Under the pieces are notes generated by a model. That model did not search any database, was not told the DNA's origin, and was given only the letters and a program-made list of their open reading frames with translations. From assembly GCA_964544475.1 (NCBI GenBank), contig CAZJBS010000013.1:21913-85912 (forward strand): 64,000 nucleotides of DNA, given 5' to 3'. Position numbers and translations under genes: made by a program. The stretch comes from CAZJBS01 sp964544475. GTDB lineage: Bacteria; CLD3; SB21. This document shows, one piece after another, positions 37,983 through 46,155 of the stretch. Positions within the stretch are counted from its first letter, which is position 1. Each line of letters begins with the position of its first letter.

Positions 37983-39485
37983 TTAGGCGATTACAAACAT
38001 GAAGCCGGCCATGACCACGGCACCGGCCACACCACAGGCGATATTGACGACATCGTTGTTGATCCAACGGAGACCCCGCTGCCAGGTGGCGTCGCGGTCG
38101 CAATGCCGTACGCGTTCCGTCGAACGACCGCAGGCGGTGCATCGGTACTGGGCCTGTACCGTAGCGCCCAGCCAGCTGTCGACAAGGCTCGCCGCCACGC
38201 CGGACCCGATCACTCCAGACAACGTGAGCCAGGGCCGGTCGAATTCGAAGACCCAATGGCCGGTCACGGCCGTCAGCGCGGCGCCCGCCGTCGCTCCGAG
38301 CATCCCCGGCCACGTGACGCCACCCGATTCCCCGGGTTGAGTTCTGGTGAAGCGGGCGATGCTGACCGGTGTTCTTCCAAAGTAGATTCCGATTTCGGTC
38401 GCCCACGTATCGGCCGTTACGGCCGCCACCGAACCAACATACGCCAGAGGCCAAACGACCGATGGCCATAAAACCGAGGCCACGACAACCAATCCGGCAA
38501 CTCCGCCATTGGCCAGAACCTGTCCGGCATCGCGCGTATGGCCTTTTTCAAAAATCAATTCAAAGGACTCCTTGCGCTTCTTTCCCATTTTGGACCACAC
38601 GCTTGAACTCACGAAAAATACGAGGATCGGAACGGCCCATGTCCAGCCGCCGGCTCCAAAAATAACGACGCCGAGCAGGAATGCCGCCGCGCAACCGCTC
38701 AAATCCAGGAAACGAAATCTGTACGATGCGACCGCGGCCACCAGGGCCATAAGAAATCCATGGACCAACTGCCATTGATATTCCGCATGGAGCATCAGGT
38801 ACACAACCCAGGCGACGCCCAGCGGTATTGTCAAATTGTCCGAGCCTTGAACGGAAATGCCTTCGGCGACGGTTGCCACAACGGCGGCGATCAACGCCAG
38901 CCATAGCGCCGTTTCCGCATTACCCTGATAAACGCCAATCTGAAAAAGGTAATAAAGACAGGCCAGAATCACAAGGAAAGAGGCCATGAGCATGACCGCC
39001 GATCCCTCCCAACTCTTTGCGTCCCCTCCAAGATTGTAACGATGCGGCTTGCGGACCCGGCCACCAACCCACGCCGCCATGACATCCCCGACGGCAAGGA
39101 CTCCCATGCTGAGCATAACGACCATTTTGTGATCCACCCAGCAAAGTCCGGCAAGTACCGTGAAAGCGAGAGGATAATACACGGTGCCGTACGTCCGGCG
39201 CTGCGTGTCGTGCATCGAACGAAACCACCCGCGTCGGACAGCCAGAAAATTAACGACCGTGAAGATCGAACCCAGCACGAGAGCGGGCGCCGGCGATACC
39301 ATAAAAAGCGGCGCCATGAAGACCAGCAAACCGGTCCCCACGTGGGCCATCCGGCGTGTCGTCTCGGCCGGCCAATCCGTCACCCACCGTATCCATTCAA
39401 CGCCCAACACCAGGCCGCCCAACACAACCGCTGAAAGGACCGTGTCCAGCCAATCCTGCGGTGAAATGGAAAGAAAAACGTTCAT
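37983..39485 (-). CDS. Fusion of phytol/dolichol-kinase-like and DUF92 domains
   Basis: A 500-residue polytopic membrane protein. The N-terminal half (to about 230) is like the SEC59/DGK1/VTE5 CTP-dependent polyprenol kinase family: RRMAHVGTG near 43-51, LAVGDVMAAWVGGRV around 135-149, KSWEGSA near 163-169 and AEGISVQGSDNLTIP near 215-229. The C-terminal half (about 250-500) is DUF92/TMEM19: GQVLANGGVAG, ADTWATEIG, PGESGGVTWPG and NNDVVN. Plant VTE5 and VTE6 belong to these two families and phosphorylate phytol and phytyl phosphate in turn, so the fusion may make an isoprenyl diphosphate from a free isoprenol. Also present is a small CTACGRS motif that may bind zinc. Confidence 0.85.
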   Translation of the reverse strand: MNVFLSISPQDWLDTVLSAVVLGGLVLGVEWIRWVTDWPAETTRRMAHVGTGLLVFMAPLFMVSPAPALVLGSIFTVVNFLAVRRGWFRSMHDTQRRTYGTVYYPLAFTVLAGLCWVDHKMVVMLSMGVLAVGDVMAAWVGGRVRKPHRYNLGGDAKSWEGSAVMLMASFLVILACLYYLFQIGVYQGNAETALWLALIAAVVATVAEGISVQGSDNLTIPLGVAWVVYLMLHAEYQWQLVHGFLMALVAAVASYRFRFLDLSGCAAAFLLGVVIFGAGGWTWAVPILVFFVSSSVWSKMGKKRKESFELIFEKGHTRDAGQVLANGGVAGLVVVASVLWPSVVWPLAYVGSVAAVTADTWATEIGIYFGRTPVSIARFTRTQPGESGGVTWPGMLGATAGAALTAVTGHWVFEFDRPWLTLSGVIGSGVAASLVDSWLGATVQAQYRCTACGRSTERVRHCDRDATWQRGLRWINNDVVNIACGVAGAVVMAGFMFVIA

Positions 39486-39493
39486 GGGGAATT

Positions 39494-39715
39494 TCAGGAT
39501 GCCGGTGCCTTGTGACGCCGGGACGCCCGGGGACGAAGGGCAACCCCGTCGTTGTGCAACACCTCAAACGGGCAGATTTCCACGCAGAAATTGCATTCAG
39601 TGCAATGATCGTGTATGACGCTCAGGCGCGCTTCCGTCAGTTCCAGCGCATCAAAAGGACATACGCCGACACACGCCCCACACAGATCGCATTTATCGTA
39701 GTTGATTTGAATCAT
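39494..39715 (-). CDS. 2[4Fe-4S] ferredoxin
   Basis: A 73-residue electron carrier with two complete cluster motifs: C9-x2-C12-x2-C15-x3-C19-P and C38-x2-C41-x2-C44-x3-C48-P. The basic C-terminal tail (RPRASRRHKAP) is unusual for small acidic clostridial ferredoxins. It lies eight bases upstream of the DUF92 fusion gene and 61 bases after the CGL gene. A specific partner cannot be told; the desaturase at the window start is remote. Confidence 0.93.
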   Translation of the reverse strand: MIQINYDKCDLCGACVGVCPFDALELTEARLSVIHDHCTECNFCVEICPFEVLHNDGVALRPRASRRHKAPAS

Positions 39716-39776
39716 GGGTTCCGATGTTTGTTATTTCCGTCCAACGCTATTCGGAAAACTCCGGCATTTTCAGAAA

Positions 39777-40916
39777 TCAGATCTTGTCCAATGCCGCTTT
39801 CACATCCCCGATCAGGTCCTCCGCATCCTCGCAGCCCACGGACAAACGGACCAGGCCGTCGGTCAACCCTAGCTTCAGGCGATCCTCCAAGGGCACCGAA
39901 CCGTGGGTCATGCTGGCCGGATGGCAAATGAGACTTTCCACGCCACCCAGGCTTTCCGCGAGAGCAAATATCTTCACATTCCGCAGCATGGTTTTTCCGC
40001 TTTCCAGCGAACCCAGCTCGATGGAGATCATGCCTCCAAATCCGGTCATCTGGCGTTTGGCCAGATCGTGCTGCGGGTGAGACGGCAGCCCTGGATAGTA
40101 TACTTTCCGGACTTTGGGATGGGTGGCCAGAAACCCCGCCATTAGAATGGCATTATCATTGTGCTGTCGCATACGAAGCGCGAGGGTCTTGGTCGATCGC
40201 AATACGAGCCAGCAGTCAAACGGCGATGGCACGCCGCCGATGGCATTCTGCAAAAACCGCAATTTTTCGTGGAGTTCGGGCGATGACGTCACCACGATGC
40301 CTCCGATCACATCGCTGTGACCGTTGATATACTTGGTTGTGCTGTGCAGCACCAGGTCCACGCCAAACGCCAGAGGCTTTTGAAAATAGGGGCTCATGAA
40401 GGTGTTGTCCACGACGGACAGCAGGCCTTTTTCGCGGGCCAGGGAAACGACGGCGGCGAGATCGGTGATCGCCAGCATCGGATTGGTGGGCGTCTCCACG
40501 TAGATCATGCGCGTATTGGAGCGCAGGGCCGCTTTGACATGGGCCATATCCGTCGTGTCCACCCAAGAAAATTCGAGCCCGTACCGGCGCATGATCTTGT
40601 CGAAAAACCGAAACGTGCCGCCATACACATTGTTGGAAACGATGACGTGATCGCCGGCGCTGAGCAATCCGGCCACCGCCTGAATCGCGCTCATACCGCT
40701 CGAAAAGGCCAGTCCAAACCGGCCCTGTTCCAACGCCGCGATATTATTCTCCAGCGCCACGCGCGTGGGATTGATCGTGCGTCCGTAGTCAAAGCCCTTC
40801 GAAACGCCCAGTTCTTCCTGGGCATAAGTGGAGGTTTGATAGATCGGCGTGATGACGGCGCCGGTCGTGGGATCCGGTACCTGGCCGGCGTGGATGGCAT
40901 CCGTGGAAAAACCCAT
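39777..40916 (-). CDS. Cystathionine gamma-lyase/gamma-synthase
   Basis: A 379-residue PLP enzyme of the Cys/Met metabolism family. The PLP-binding Lys195 is in HSTTKYINGHSD, the active-site DYGRTINPTR lies at 43-52, FSSGMSAI at 71-78 and ETPTNP at 141-146; all standard. Sequence alone does not separate gamma-lyase from gamma-synthase, but the adjacent CBS gene (20 bases upstream) points to reverse transsulfuration: homocysteine plus serine to cystathionine, then cleavage to cysteine, 2-oxobutyrate and ammonia. Length is as usual. Confidence 0.92.
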   Translation of the reverse strand: MGFSTDAIHAGQVPDPTTGAVITPIYQTSTYAQEELGVSKGFDYGRTINPTRVALENNIAALEQGRFGLAFSSGMSAIQAVAGLLSAGDHVIVSNNVYGGTFRFFDKIMRRYGLEFSWVDTTDMAHVKAALRSNTRMIYVETPTNPMLAITDLAAVVSLAREKGLLSVVDNTFMSPYFQKPLAFGVDLVLHSTTKYINGHSDVIGGIVVTSSPELHEKLRFLQNAIGGVPSPFDCWLVLRSTKTLALRMRQHNDNAILMAGFLATHPKVRKVYYPGLPSHPQHDLAKRQMTGFGGMISIELGSLESGKTMLRNVKIFALAESLGGVESLICHPASMTHGSVPLEDRLKLGLTDGLVRLSVGCEDAEDLIGDVKAALDKI

Positions 40917-40936
40917 GCTGAGTGTCCTTGATTGGC

Positions 40937-42292
40937 TTAAGAAAATTCGATGAGATCAAATCGGGTGATGATGCCGCACACGTTCATGGCGTCCTCCACG
41001 AGAGCGGCCGGCGATTCTTTGAGGTGTTTGGCGGCATTGGACACCAGCATGTCCTCGTGAAGCACCGGGAACGGTTCTTCCATGACGGTCCTGACCTCGG
41101 CATTCATCAGAGACCCGTTGTCGAGAAGTTTTTGCAGGAATTTGCCTTCGCGAAGACTGCCGACCGACTTGCCATCGTCGAGCACGGGAAGCTGGGAAAG
41201 GCCGAATTCGTTCATTTTCGCCATGGCCTCCTTGACCACGGTCCCCGGCGTGACCGACACGAGTTGCGGCACGCGCTTGGATTTGGTCTGAAGCAGGAAT
41301 TTGAGTGTGACGGTCTGGCCGGACAGCAGGCGTTGTTCCCGCATCCATTCGTCCGACAGATGTTTGGTCAGATAGCGTTCGCCCGTGTCGCACACGACAA
41401 AGACAATCACGTCGCCTTTTTTCCCGGATCGGGCCAGCTTGAGCGCCACGTGGGCAATCGTGCCCGCGCTTCCGCCGCAGAAGATGCCTTCTTCCCTCGC
41501 CAGACGCCTGGCCGTGGACAACGCGTCGAGATCGGTCACGTTGACGACCTCGTCCACGTACTTGAAATGCAGCGTCTCGGGAATGAAGCTGTTGCCGATG
41601 CCTTCCACGAGATACGGCGATCCCGGAATGACCTTTCCGGTTTCGTGGAACGTCTTGAAGCTGGAACCGTAGGGATCGGCCAATATCACCTGGATTTTGG
41701 GATTCTTCTCCTTGAGGAATTTGCCGACGCCGCTGATCGTACCGCCGGTGCCGGCGCCCGCCACAAAGTGCGTGATTTTGCCGTCCGTCTGTTCCCAGAC
41801 TTCCGGTCCGGTGGTTTTGTAATGCGCTTCGGTATTGGCCTGGTTGAAGAACTGGTTGGCAAAAAGCGCATTCGGAATTTCCCTGGCCAGCCGCTGCGCG
41901 GTGTTGACGTAATTTTCGGGGGATTCATGCGGCGCCGACGCCGGCACAATAATGACTTCAGCCCCAAGACCTTTCAAATAGCGGATTTTTTCCGTACTGA
42001 CTTTGTCGGTGCACACGATCACGCAGTGGTAGCCTTTGACGGCCGCGGCAATGCCGAGACCGATGCCGGTGTTGCCGCTGGTGCCTTCGACGATGGTCCC
42101 GCCTGGCTTCAACAGGCCCTTGCGTTCGGCGTCTTCGATAATGGCCGTCCCAATGCGGTCCTTCACGCTGCCGCCGGGATTCATGCTTTCCATTTTGCCA
42201 AGAACCAGCACGTCGGGATTGTCGTTGAGGCGGCTCAGTTTGACCATGGGCGTACGGCCCATGGCTTCCAGGATGTTGTTGAAATACGTCAT
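40937..42292 (-). CDS. Cystathionine beta-synthase
   Basis: A 451-residue PLP enzyme condensing serine and homocysteine. The PLP Lys44 is in NPGGSVKDR, the phosphate-binding loop EGTSGNTG follows near 73-80, and GTGGTISG is near 177-184. Two C-terminal CBS domains occupy about 330-450 (VVKEAMAKM, then VRTVMEEPF), which in other organisms bind adenosyl ligands and regulate. The haem-binding N-terminus of animal CBS is absent. The ATG at 42292 gives the family start MTYFNNILEAMGRTPM; an upstream in-frame ATG would add 24 unrelated residues reaching into the roadblock gene. Confidence 0.94.
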   Translation of the reverse strand: MTYFNNILEAMGRTPMVKLSRLNDNPDVLVLGKMESMNPGGSVKDRIGTAIIEDAERKGLLKPGGTIVEGTSGNTGIGLGIAAAVKGYHCVIVCTDKVSTEKIRYLKGLGAEVIIVPASAPHESPENYVNTAQRLAREIPNALFANQFFNQANTEAHYKTTGPEVWEQTDGKITHFVAGAGTGGTISGVGKFLKEKNPKIQVILADPYGSSFKTFHETGKVIPGSPYLVEGIGNSFIPETLHFKYVDEVVNVTDLDALSTARRLAREEGIFCGGSAGTIAHVALKLARSGKKGDVIVFVVCDTGERYLTKHLSDEWMREQRLLSGQTVTLKFLLQTKSKRVPQLVSVTPGTVVKEAMAKMNEFGLSQLPVLDDGKSVGSLREGKFLQKLLDNGSLMNAEVRTVMEEPFPVLHEDMLVSNAAKHLKESPAALVEDAMNVCGIITRFDLIEFS

Positions 42293-42311
42293 CGGGTAGG
42301 TCGCTTCCGTA

Positions 42312-42719
42312 TCAAAAGAGGATTTCTTTGGTTTCCAGAAGATGGGTAACGCGGGCCACTTCATCCATGGCCATTTTGAGGAAGATGCTGATTTTGGATT
42401 TGTCCGTACCTGAAATCACGAGCATGGAACCGGCCACGACCTGGGCGAGAATAACGAAACGGGCATGACCCACGGTGATCACCGCCTGCACATCTTCCGG
42501 GGATTCCTTCTCGGACGTGGGACGGGCTGAAAACATCTTCCGACCGTTGTCCAGATAGGTGGCGGCATAGGAAGCGAGCTGGGCCTCACGGTCTGTGTCG
42601 GTCACATTGGAGCACAGGACCAATCCCTCGGAAGATACCAGGGCCGCCACGGTGTCCGTTTCGATGGCCTCGACTTTGCGAATGATGTCTTCAAAAAATT
42701 GATGATGGGGAATGGACAT
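42312..42719 (-). CDS. Roadblock/LC7 domain protein (1)
   Basis: A 135-residue single-domain protein with the roadblock alternation of helix and strand: IIRKVEAIETDTVAALVSSEGLVL at the start, helix AQLASYAATYLDN, then QAVITVGHARFVILAQVV and a C-terminal helix KMAMDEVARVTHLL. Bacterial roadblock proteins commonly act as GAPs or partners for MglA-type Ras-like GTPases in polarity and motility. No such GTPase is in the window. It is nine bases from a second roadblock gene, suggesting a heterodimer. Confidence 0.82.
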   Translation of the reverse strand: MSIPHHQFFEDIIRKVEAIETDTVAALVSSEGLVLCSNVTDTDREAQLASYAATYLDNGRKMFSARPTSEKESPEDVQAVITVGHARFVILAQVVAGSMLVISGTDKSKISIFLKMAMDEVARVTHLLETKEILF

Positions 42720-42728
42720 GATAACCGC

Positions 42729-43079
42729 CTAATTGACGTGAGACTTGAGTTCCTTCAACGCGCATTCGATGTCGAAAAGGACCAGACCCAGTTTGGCGTT
42801 GGTGGTCGTAAACACGGTGAGTAACGTTTCCAGGCCCGCCCGCGAAATGATGATGAAACCCTCCTTGGCCCGAATGGTGACCTGGGACATGTCTCCGATC
42901 ATCGCGTCCTCAGCGCTGGTTTCGCCCTGGTTGAGCAGAGCGGCGGAAATCGCGGCCACACGTTCGGCTTCGATGTTGTCCGGAAGCAACGAATTGATGA
43001 TGAGTCCGTCGTTGCTTACAAGGGCCACCGCACTGACGCCGGGGGTGTCATTGCGCAGTCGTTTCAAAATCTCGTCCAT
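42729..43079 (-). CDS. Roadblock/LC7 domain protein (2)
   Basis: A 116-residue roadblock protein: ILKRLRNDTPGVSAVALVSNDGLI at the N-terminus, ERVAAISAALLNQGE helix, QVTIRAKEGFIIISRAG strands, LLTVFTTTNAKLGLVLFDIE at the end. This copy is closer to the classical MglB/roadblock pattern than copy 1. It is the first gene of the thirteen-gene minus-strand run, so its upstream region should carry the promoter. A role in small-GTPase control is known for the family; the partner here is unknown. Confidence 0.87.
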   Translation of the reverse strand: MDEILKRLRNDTPGVSAVALVSNDGLIINSLLPDNIEAERVAAISAALLNQGETSAEDAMIGDMSQVTIRAKEGFIIISRAGLETLLTVFTTTNAKLGLVLFDIECALKELKSHVN

Positions 43080-43423
43080 GTCGCACCTGTTCTACGTGGA
43101 TAGTATGAACGCGTCGGCTCCGGGAGGATGTTACAGAAAATAGGCTGTTTTGTCAACAGCTATCGGAGCCCTTAAACCTCTGGCATCTCGCGAAGTCGCT
43201 TAATTTCAAACGCATCGATTCACCGTGGATGGAGGTGAGGCCGTTCCAATTGCTCCAAGTTTTCTTTGACTTAAGCGTGTGACGGACTTAAATTGAAACC
43301 GGCCACAAAAACACACAAATATTGCAGCAATTGTTATCTGTCACCGAAACCAATCGAGTCTATCGGCATGACGGTGTGTAACGCAAGAATCAGCCTTCCG
43401 TCCGCAACAAGGAGAAGAGACGC
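43080..43423. other. Intergenic boundary of accessory island
   Basis: No gene. The base composition falls from the GC-rich operon side to AT-rich island side within this stretch. It should contain the minus-strand promoter of the roadblock-led operon and holds a plus-strand promoter candidate at 43266-43294. No tRNA, direct repeat or attachment site is evident. Confidence 0.5.
43266..43294 (+). promoter_or_regulatory. Candidate promoter of the island
   Basis: TTGACT (43266-43271) and TAAATT (43289-43294) are 17 bases apart, about 130 bases upstream of the TTG start of the helicase stump. Matches are 5/6 and 4/6 by eye. Confidence 0.4.
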
Positions 43424-43585
43424 TTGAATACTACCTTCATCACCAATGAAAGAGACCAGCACCTCAAATACAGATTTGAGGCGCTGATAAAGGATGCCCG
43501 TTTCTTTGATTGTCTGGTCGGTTACTTCTACGTGAGCGGATTTCACGCGATTGATTTGCAAATCACTCGGCGATTTTCATCATGA
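43424..43585 (+). pseudogene. 5' stump of a helicase with PLD-like N-terminal domain
   Basis: A 53-codon reading frame starting with TTG after a strong AAGGAG. It encodes NTTFITNERD, then FEALIKDARFFDCLVGYFYVSGFHA, which is the conserved N-terminus of large bacterial helicase-like proteins with a phospholipase-D-like N-domain (a pattern I know as TNE-x(8-10)-RF-x-x-LI-x-D-x-x-FF-x-x-LVGYFY-x-SGFH). After SGFH the similarity stops and the frame ends at TGA overlapping the next ATG (ATGA). The remaining roughly thousand residues are absent. It is probably the remnant of a larger defence operon, kept because its start codon and ribosome site now drive the downstream nuclease gene; a functional 53-residue peptide is less likely. 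Confidence 0.6.
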
Positions 43586-45939
43586 AGCTTAATAAGCTAA
43601 AAACCATCAAGGGCTACAAATCATTCAAACATTTTGAATGGCAGAGGTATTTCAATGCTCTCACTTTCCATGACCAACTAAATCTCGTCTATGGAGAGAA
43701 TGGAAGCGGTAAATCCTCGATCTGCAATATTTTAAAGAGCGTATCTCAGAACAAACAATTCCAGCCCTACTCTCCTGAAGAAATCGAACTGGAAACTGAT
43801 TCGGACTCCTACCAGTACTTAAGATCCAATTCATGGGATAAGCTGATTCCTAAAGATTCCTTCTTGTTTTTTGATCGTGAGTTCGTCGACAGGCACATTC
43901 ATCTTGGTCATGACCGCGGTTCGCAACAGGGTGAACAAGAACAAGAGTCTGGGAAACTTATCATCGAATTTGACGCCGAAGCGATACGCTTGAGAGACGA
44001 GGTAAAAAGGCTGGAGGGAGAAAAGACGGCGGCAGAAAACTCGCTGAACAGTTTTAGAACAACAAATTCACGATCACTAAACTTCGCACTTGACGAAGCA
44101 GAACAGAGGTTGTTTGAGCAATTCAAAGACAAGATTGAAGTGGACATTGCCAGTGAGTTGAATTCCCTGAATTCCAAGCGCGCAGAACTGAACGAGCAAT
44201 TGACTCTCGACCTCGATCTGCAAAAGAAAACCGACTCGATACGGAAGATTCAGACGTTGCAGAACATAGATGCAACATTCCGGCTTTCAGGTCTTACACA
44301 CTATCAGGAGCTTTTCAGTTTTGATCTGAAGGAACAGACAAAAGAGACGGCCGACGCTGTTCTTACTGACCGGATAACGCGCCATAAAGATTTTTTTCAG
44401 ACGGGGTTTGAAATCAGAAAAGATCATCCCGATCAATGTCCATTTTGTCAAAGCACGGGCGAAGAAGTTTCGATCAAACATATCCTCAGCGTCTACAATG
44501 ACATTTATGATGACAGCTATCAGAGGCAGGCAGCTATTTTTGGCTCCAACAAAAGGCAATTGGCCAATGAGTTGACAGACCTTCTCGATACGACTTTTGA
44601 CTTGGACGGGATGTTCATTAGTCTTAAGAACCTGTCTGATCAGTACAAGATTCCTGGGATCTATAATGTCAGTGAAGAGCAGCAATTCCGTAAGCAGGTC
44701 TCGATGGAAGGGATTCGTCTTTTGAAGGACAAAGTGGAAACGATGCCAATACCTTCCGGGGAACAGATTTCAGAACAATATGCCTCAGCGGAAAGTGACT
44801 GCCAAACAATAACCCAGTACGCGAGTGAACTGTCGAACTACGTGAAAGTCAAGAACTCACTAATCGATCAATTCAAGCGAGACAATACAGATACAAAACT
44901 ACTGGAGCGAATTCAAAGTGCCAAGACGACGATTCGGGACATTGACCAGATAACAACTTTCTTGCGATCCGGCAAAATTGCACAAAAAAAAGACGCGATC
45001 AAGAAACGCGAAGAAGTGAAGCGCTTTGAGCATGAGTTGGAGACGATAAAGACGACTTCCAAGAAAGCTAAAGAGAACTATGAGCAATACTGCTCAACGG
45101 CTGCTTTCAATAAGGTCCTCGAAAAGATGGGAGAGTATTTTGATCGCTTTAGCTTTCCATTCCGGCTCCAGCTTGATCCGAATCGTAGGACGGATTTAGC
45201 AAAAGAACTTCCCTTTGCCTTCAAGGTTCTCGATCCCGCCGGCTCTGAAAGAGAGTTCAAAGAGGGACTTTCAGAGGGCGAGTTACAAGTCTTGTCTTTG
45301 TCCTTCTTCTTTGCGTTCCTCGAGATTCAGGATAACAAACGCGAGAAAGTGCTCATCTTTGATGACCCAATTACGAGTCTGGACGACAGCAATTTGAGCG
45401 CATTGGTTGACCTAATCGCCGAGGAATATTCAAAGTTTTCTCAGGTTTTCGTCTTTACTCATCATCGCACCTTTTTGAAATTTCTGAGGAAGAGGTTCAA
45501 GGATATCTCGAATGAGTATGTCATCTTGCGCAACAAGGACGAGTTAGGCGGGAGCTTCCTGTGTAGAGGACGAGAACAGATGTTCGTCGACCGATTAAGA
45601 AATTTCGAAACTCACTTGGTGAATCTTGCACAAAACCCGAACGGTTTTGATTTGGAATTGCAGATTGTCGAATACGGTCAGTATTTGAGATATGAAATCG
45701 AAAATCTCATCAAGTGCAAACTTCTTCACTGGAACAAAGCGGAAAAGTTTGCTGACGTCGTCGACGGACTAAAGAAGACAAAAGCAGTGACCGACGTTGA
45801 TCTTGACGAGATTAAAGGAATCTACTCATTCTGCAACTGGACGACGGCTCATGTAGATGTTGACAACGATCATGGCTTGAGTCAGTTGAAAGACAAAATC
45901 GCCAGGTTCATTGCAGTTTATGACAAGATCCAGACCTAG
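43582..45939 (+). CDS. RloC-like anticodon nuclease (ABC ATPase with zinc hook)
   Basis: A 785-residue ABC/SMC-like ATPase. Walker A is GENGSGKSS at 38-46. A long coiled-coil insert contains a Rad50-type CPFC at 286-289. The ABC signature LSEGE is at 563-567, Walker B LIFDDP with Asp594/Asp595 near 591-596, and the H-loop at H627/H628 (FTHHRTF). The C-terminal 120 residues are not part of the ATPase. They carry R703-x3-E707 (RYEIE) and His757 (NWTTAH), the same Arg-x3-Glu ... His arrangement as the PrrC anticodon nuclease triad Arg320-Glu324-His356. Size, zinc hook and triad together match RloC, a tRNA-cleaving phage or DNA-damage defence protein. Codon use is more AT-rich than its neighbours. 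ATG overlaps the stump's TGA. Confidence 0.75.
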   Translation: MKLNKLKTIKGYKSFKHFEWQRYFNALTFHDQLNLVYGENGSGKSSICNILKSVSQNKQFQPYSPEEIELETDSDSYQYLRSNSWDKLIPKDSFLFFDREFVDRHIHLGHDRGSQQGEQEQESGKLIIEFDAEAIRLRDEVKRLEGEKTAAENSLNSFRTTNSRSLNFALDEAEQRLFEQFKDKIEVDIASELNSLNSKRAELNEQLTLDLDLQKKTDSIRKIQTLQNIDATFRLSGLTHYQELFSFDLKEQTKETADAVLTDRITRHKDFFQTGFEIRKDHPDQCPFCQSTGEEVSIKHILSVYNDIYDDSYQRQAAIFGSNKRQLANELTDLLDTTFDLDGMFISLKNLSDQYKIPGIYNVSEEQQFRKQVSMEGIRLLKDKVETMPIPSGEQISEQYASAESDCQTITQYASELSNYVKVKNSLIDQFKRDNTDTKLLERIQSAKTTIRDIDQITTFLRSGKIAQKKDAIKKREEVKRFEHELETIKTTSKKAKENYEQYCSTAAFNKVLEKMGEYFDRFSFPFRLQLDPNRRTDLAKELPFAFKVLDPAGSEREFKEGLSEGELQVLSLSFFFAFLEIQDNKREKVLIFDDPITSLDDSNLSALVDLIAEEYSKFSQVFVFTHHRTFLKFLRKRFKDISNEYVILRNKDELGGSFLCRGREQMFVDRLRNFETHLVNLAQNPNGFDLELQIVEYGQYLRYEIENLIKCKLLHWNKAEKFADVVDGLKKTKAVTDVDLDEIKGIYSFCNWTTAHVDVDNDHGLSQLKDKIARFIAVYDKIQT

Positions 45940-46155
45940 GCTTACCGTTTTGACCACGTGAGAATTTCGGAGGACCGCATCGATTGACTTGGGCGCCCAC
46001 AGCTTTCAGGAGGTATGTCGTTTTGAACAGATCAAAATCATAAAGCAGGAGAATAGGCAATCATGGAGAACCCTTGAAATGCTGCTTTGTGACTGAAAAT
46101 GACGCGAACATCAGTTGAACCTATGACGCCACTTACTTATATTTAGGCAAAAGCA
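45940..46155. other. Intergenic region inside island
   Basis: No gene found, only very short frames preceded by GGAGG-like sequences (for example near 46010-46030). It probably carries the promoter for the HipA-like/DUF3037 pair, but no clear -35/-10 pair is seen. Confidence 0.4.

Noticed and set aside
37644..39715. EutN, DUF92 fusion and ferredoxin considered as a microcompartment locus
   Set aside because: No hexameric shell protein, aldehyde dehydrogenase or other signature enzyme is present.
43334..43561. 75-codon minus-strand frame at the island edge
   Set aside because: It lies opposite the helicase stump, whose plus-strand translation matches a known protein start; the minus frame has no ribosome site or family.
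43582..45939. RloC-like protein considered as RecF, RecN or plain SMC-type repair ATPase
   Set aside because: RecN and SMC lack a C-terminal extension with Arg-x3-Glu and Asn-x4-His, and RecF has no zinc-hook insert; the combination favours RloC.
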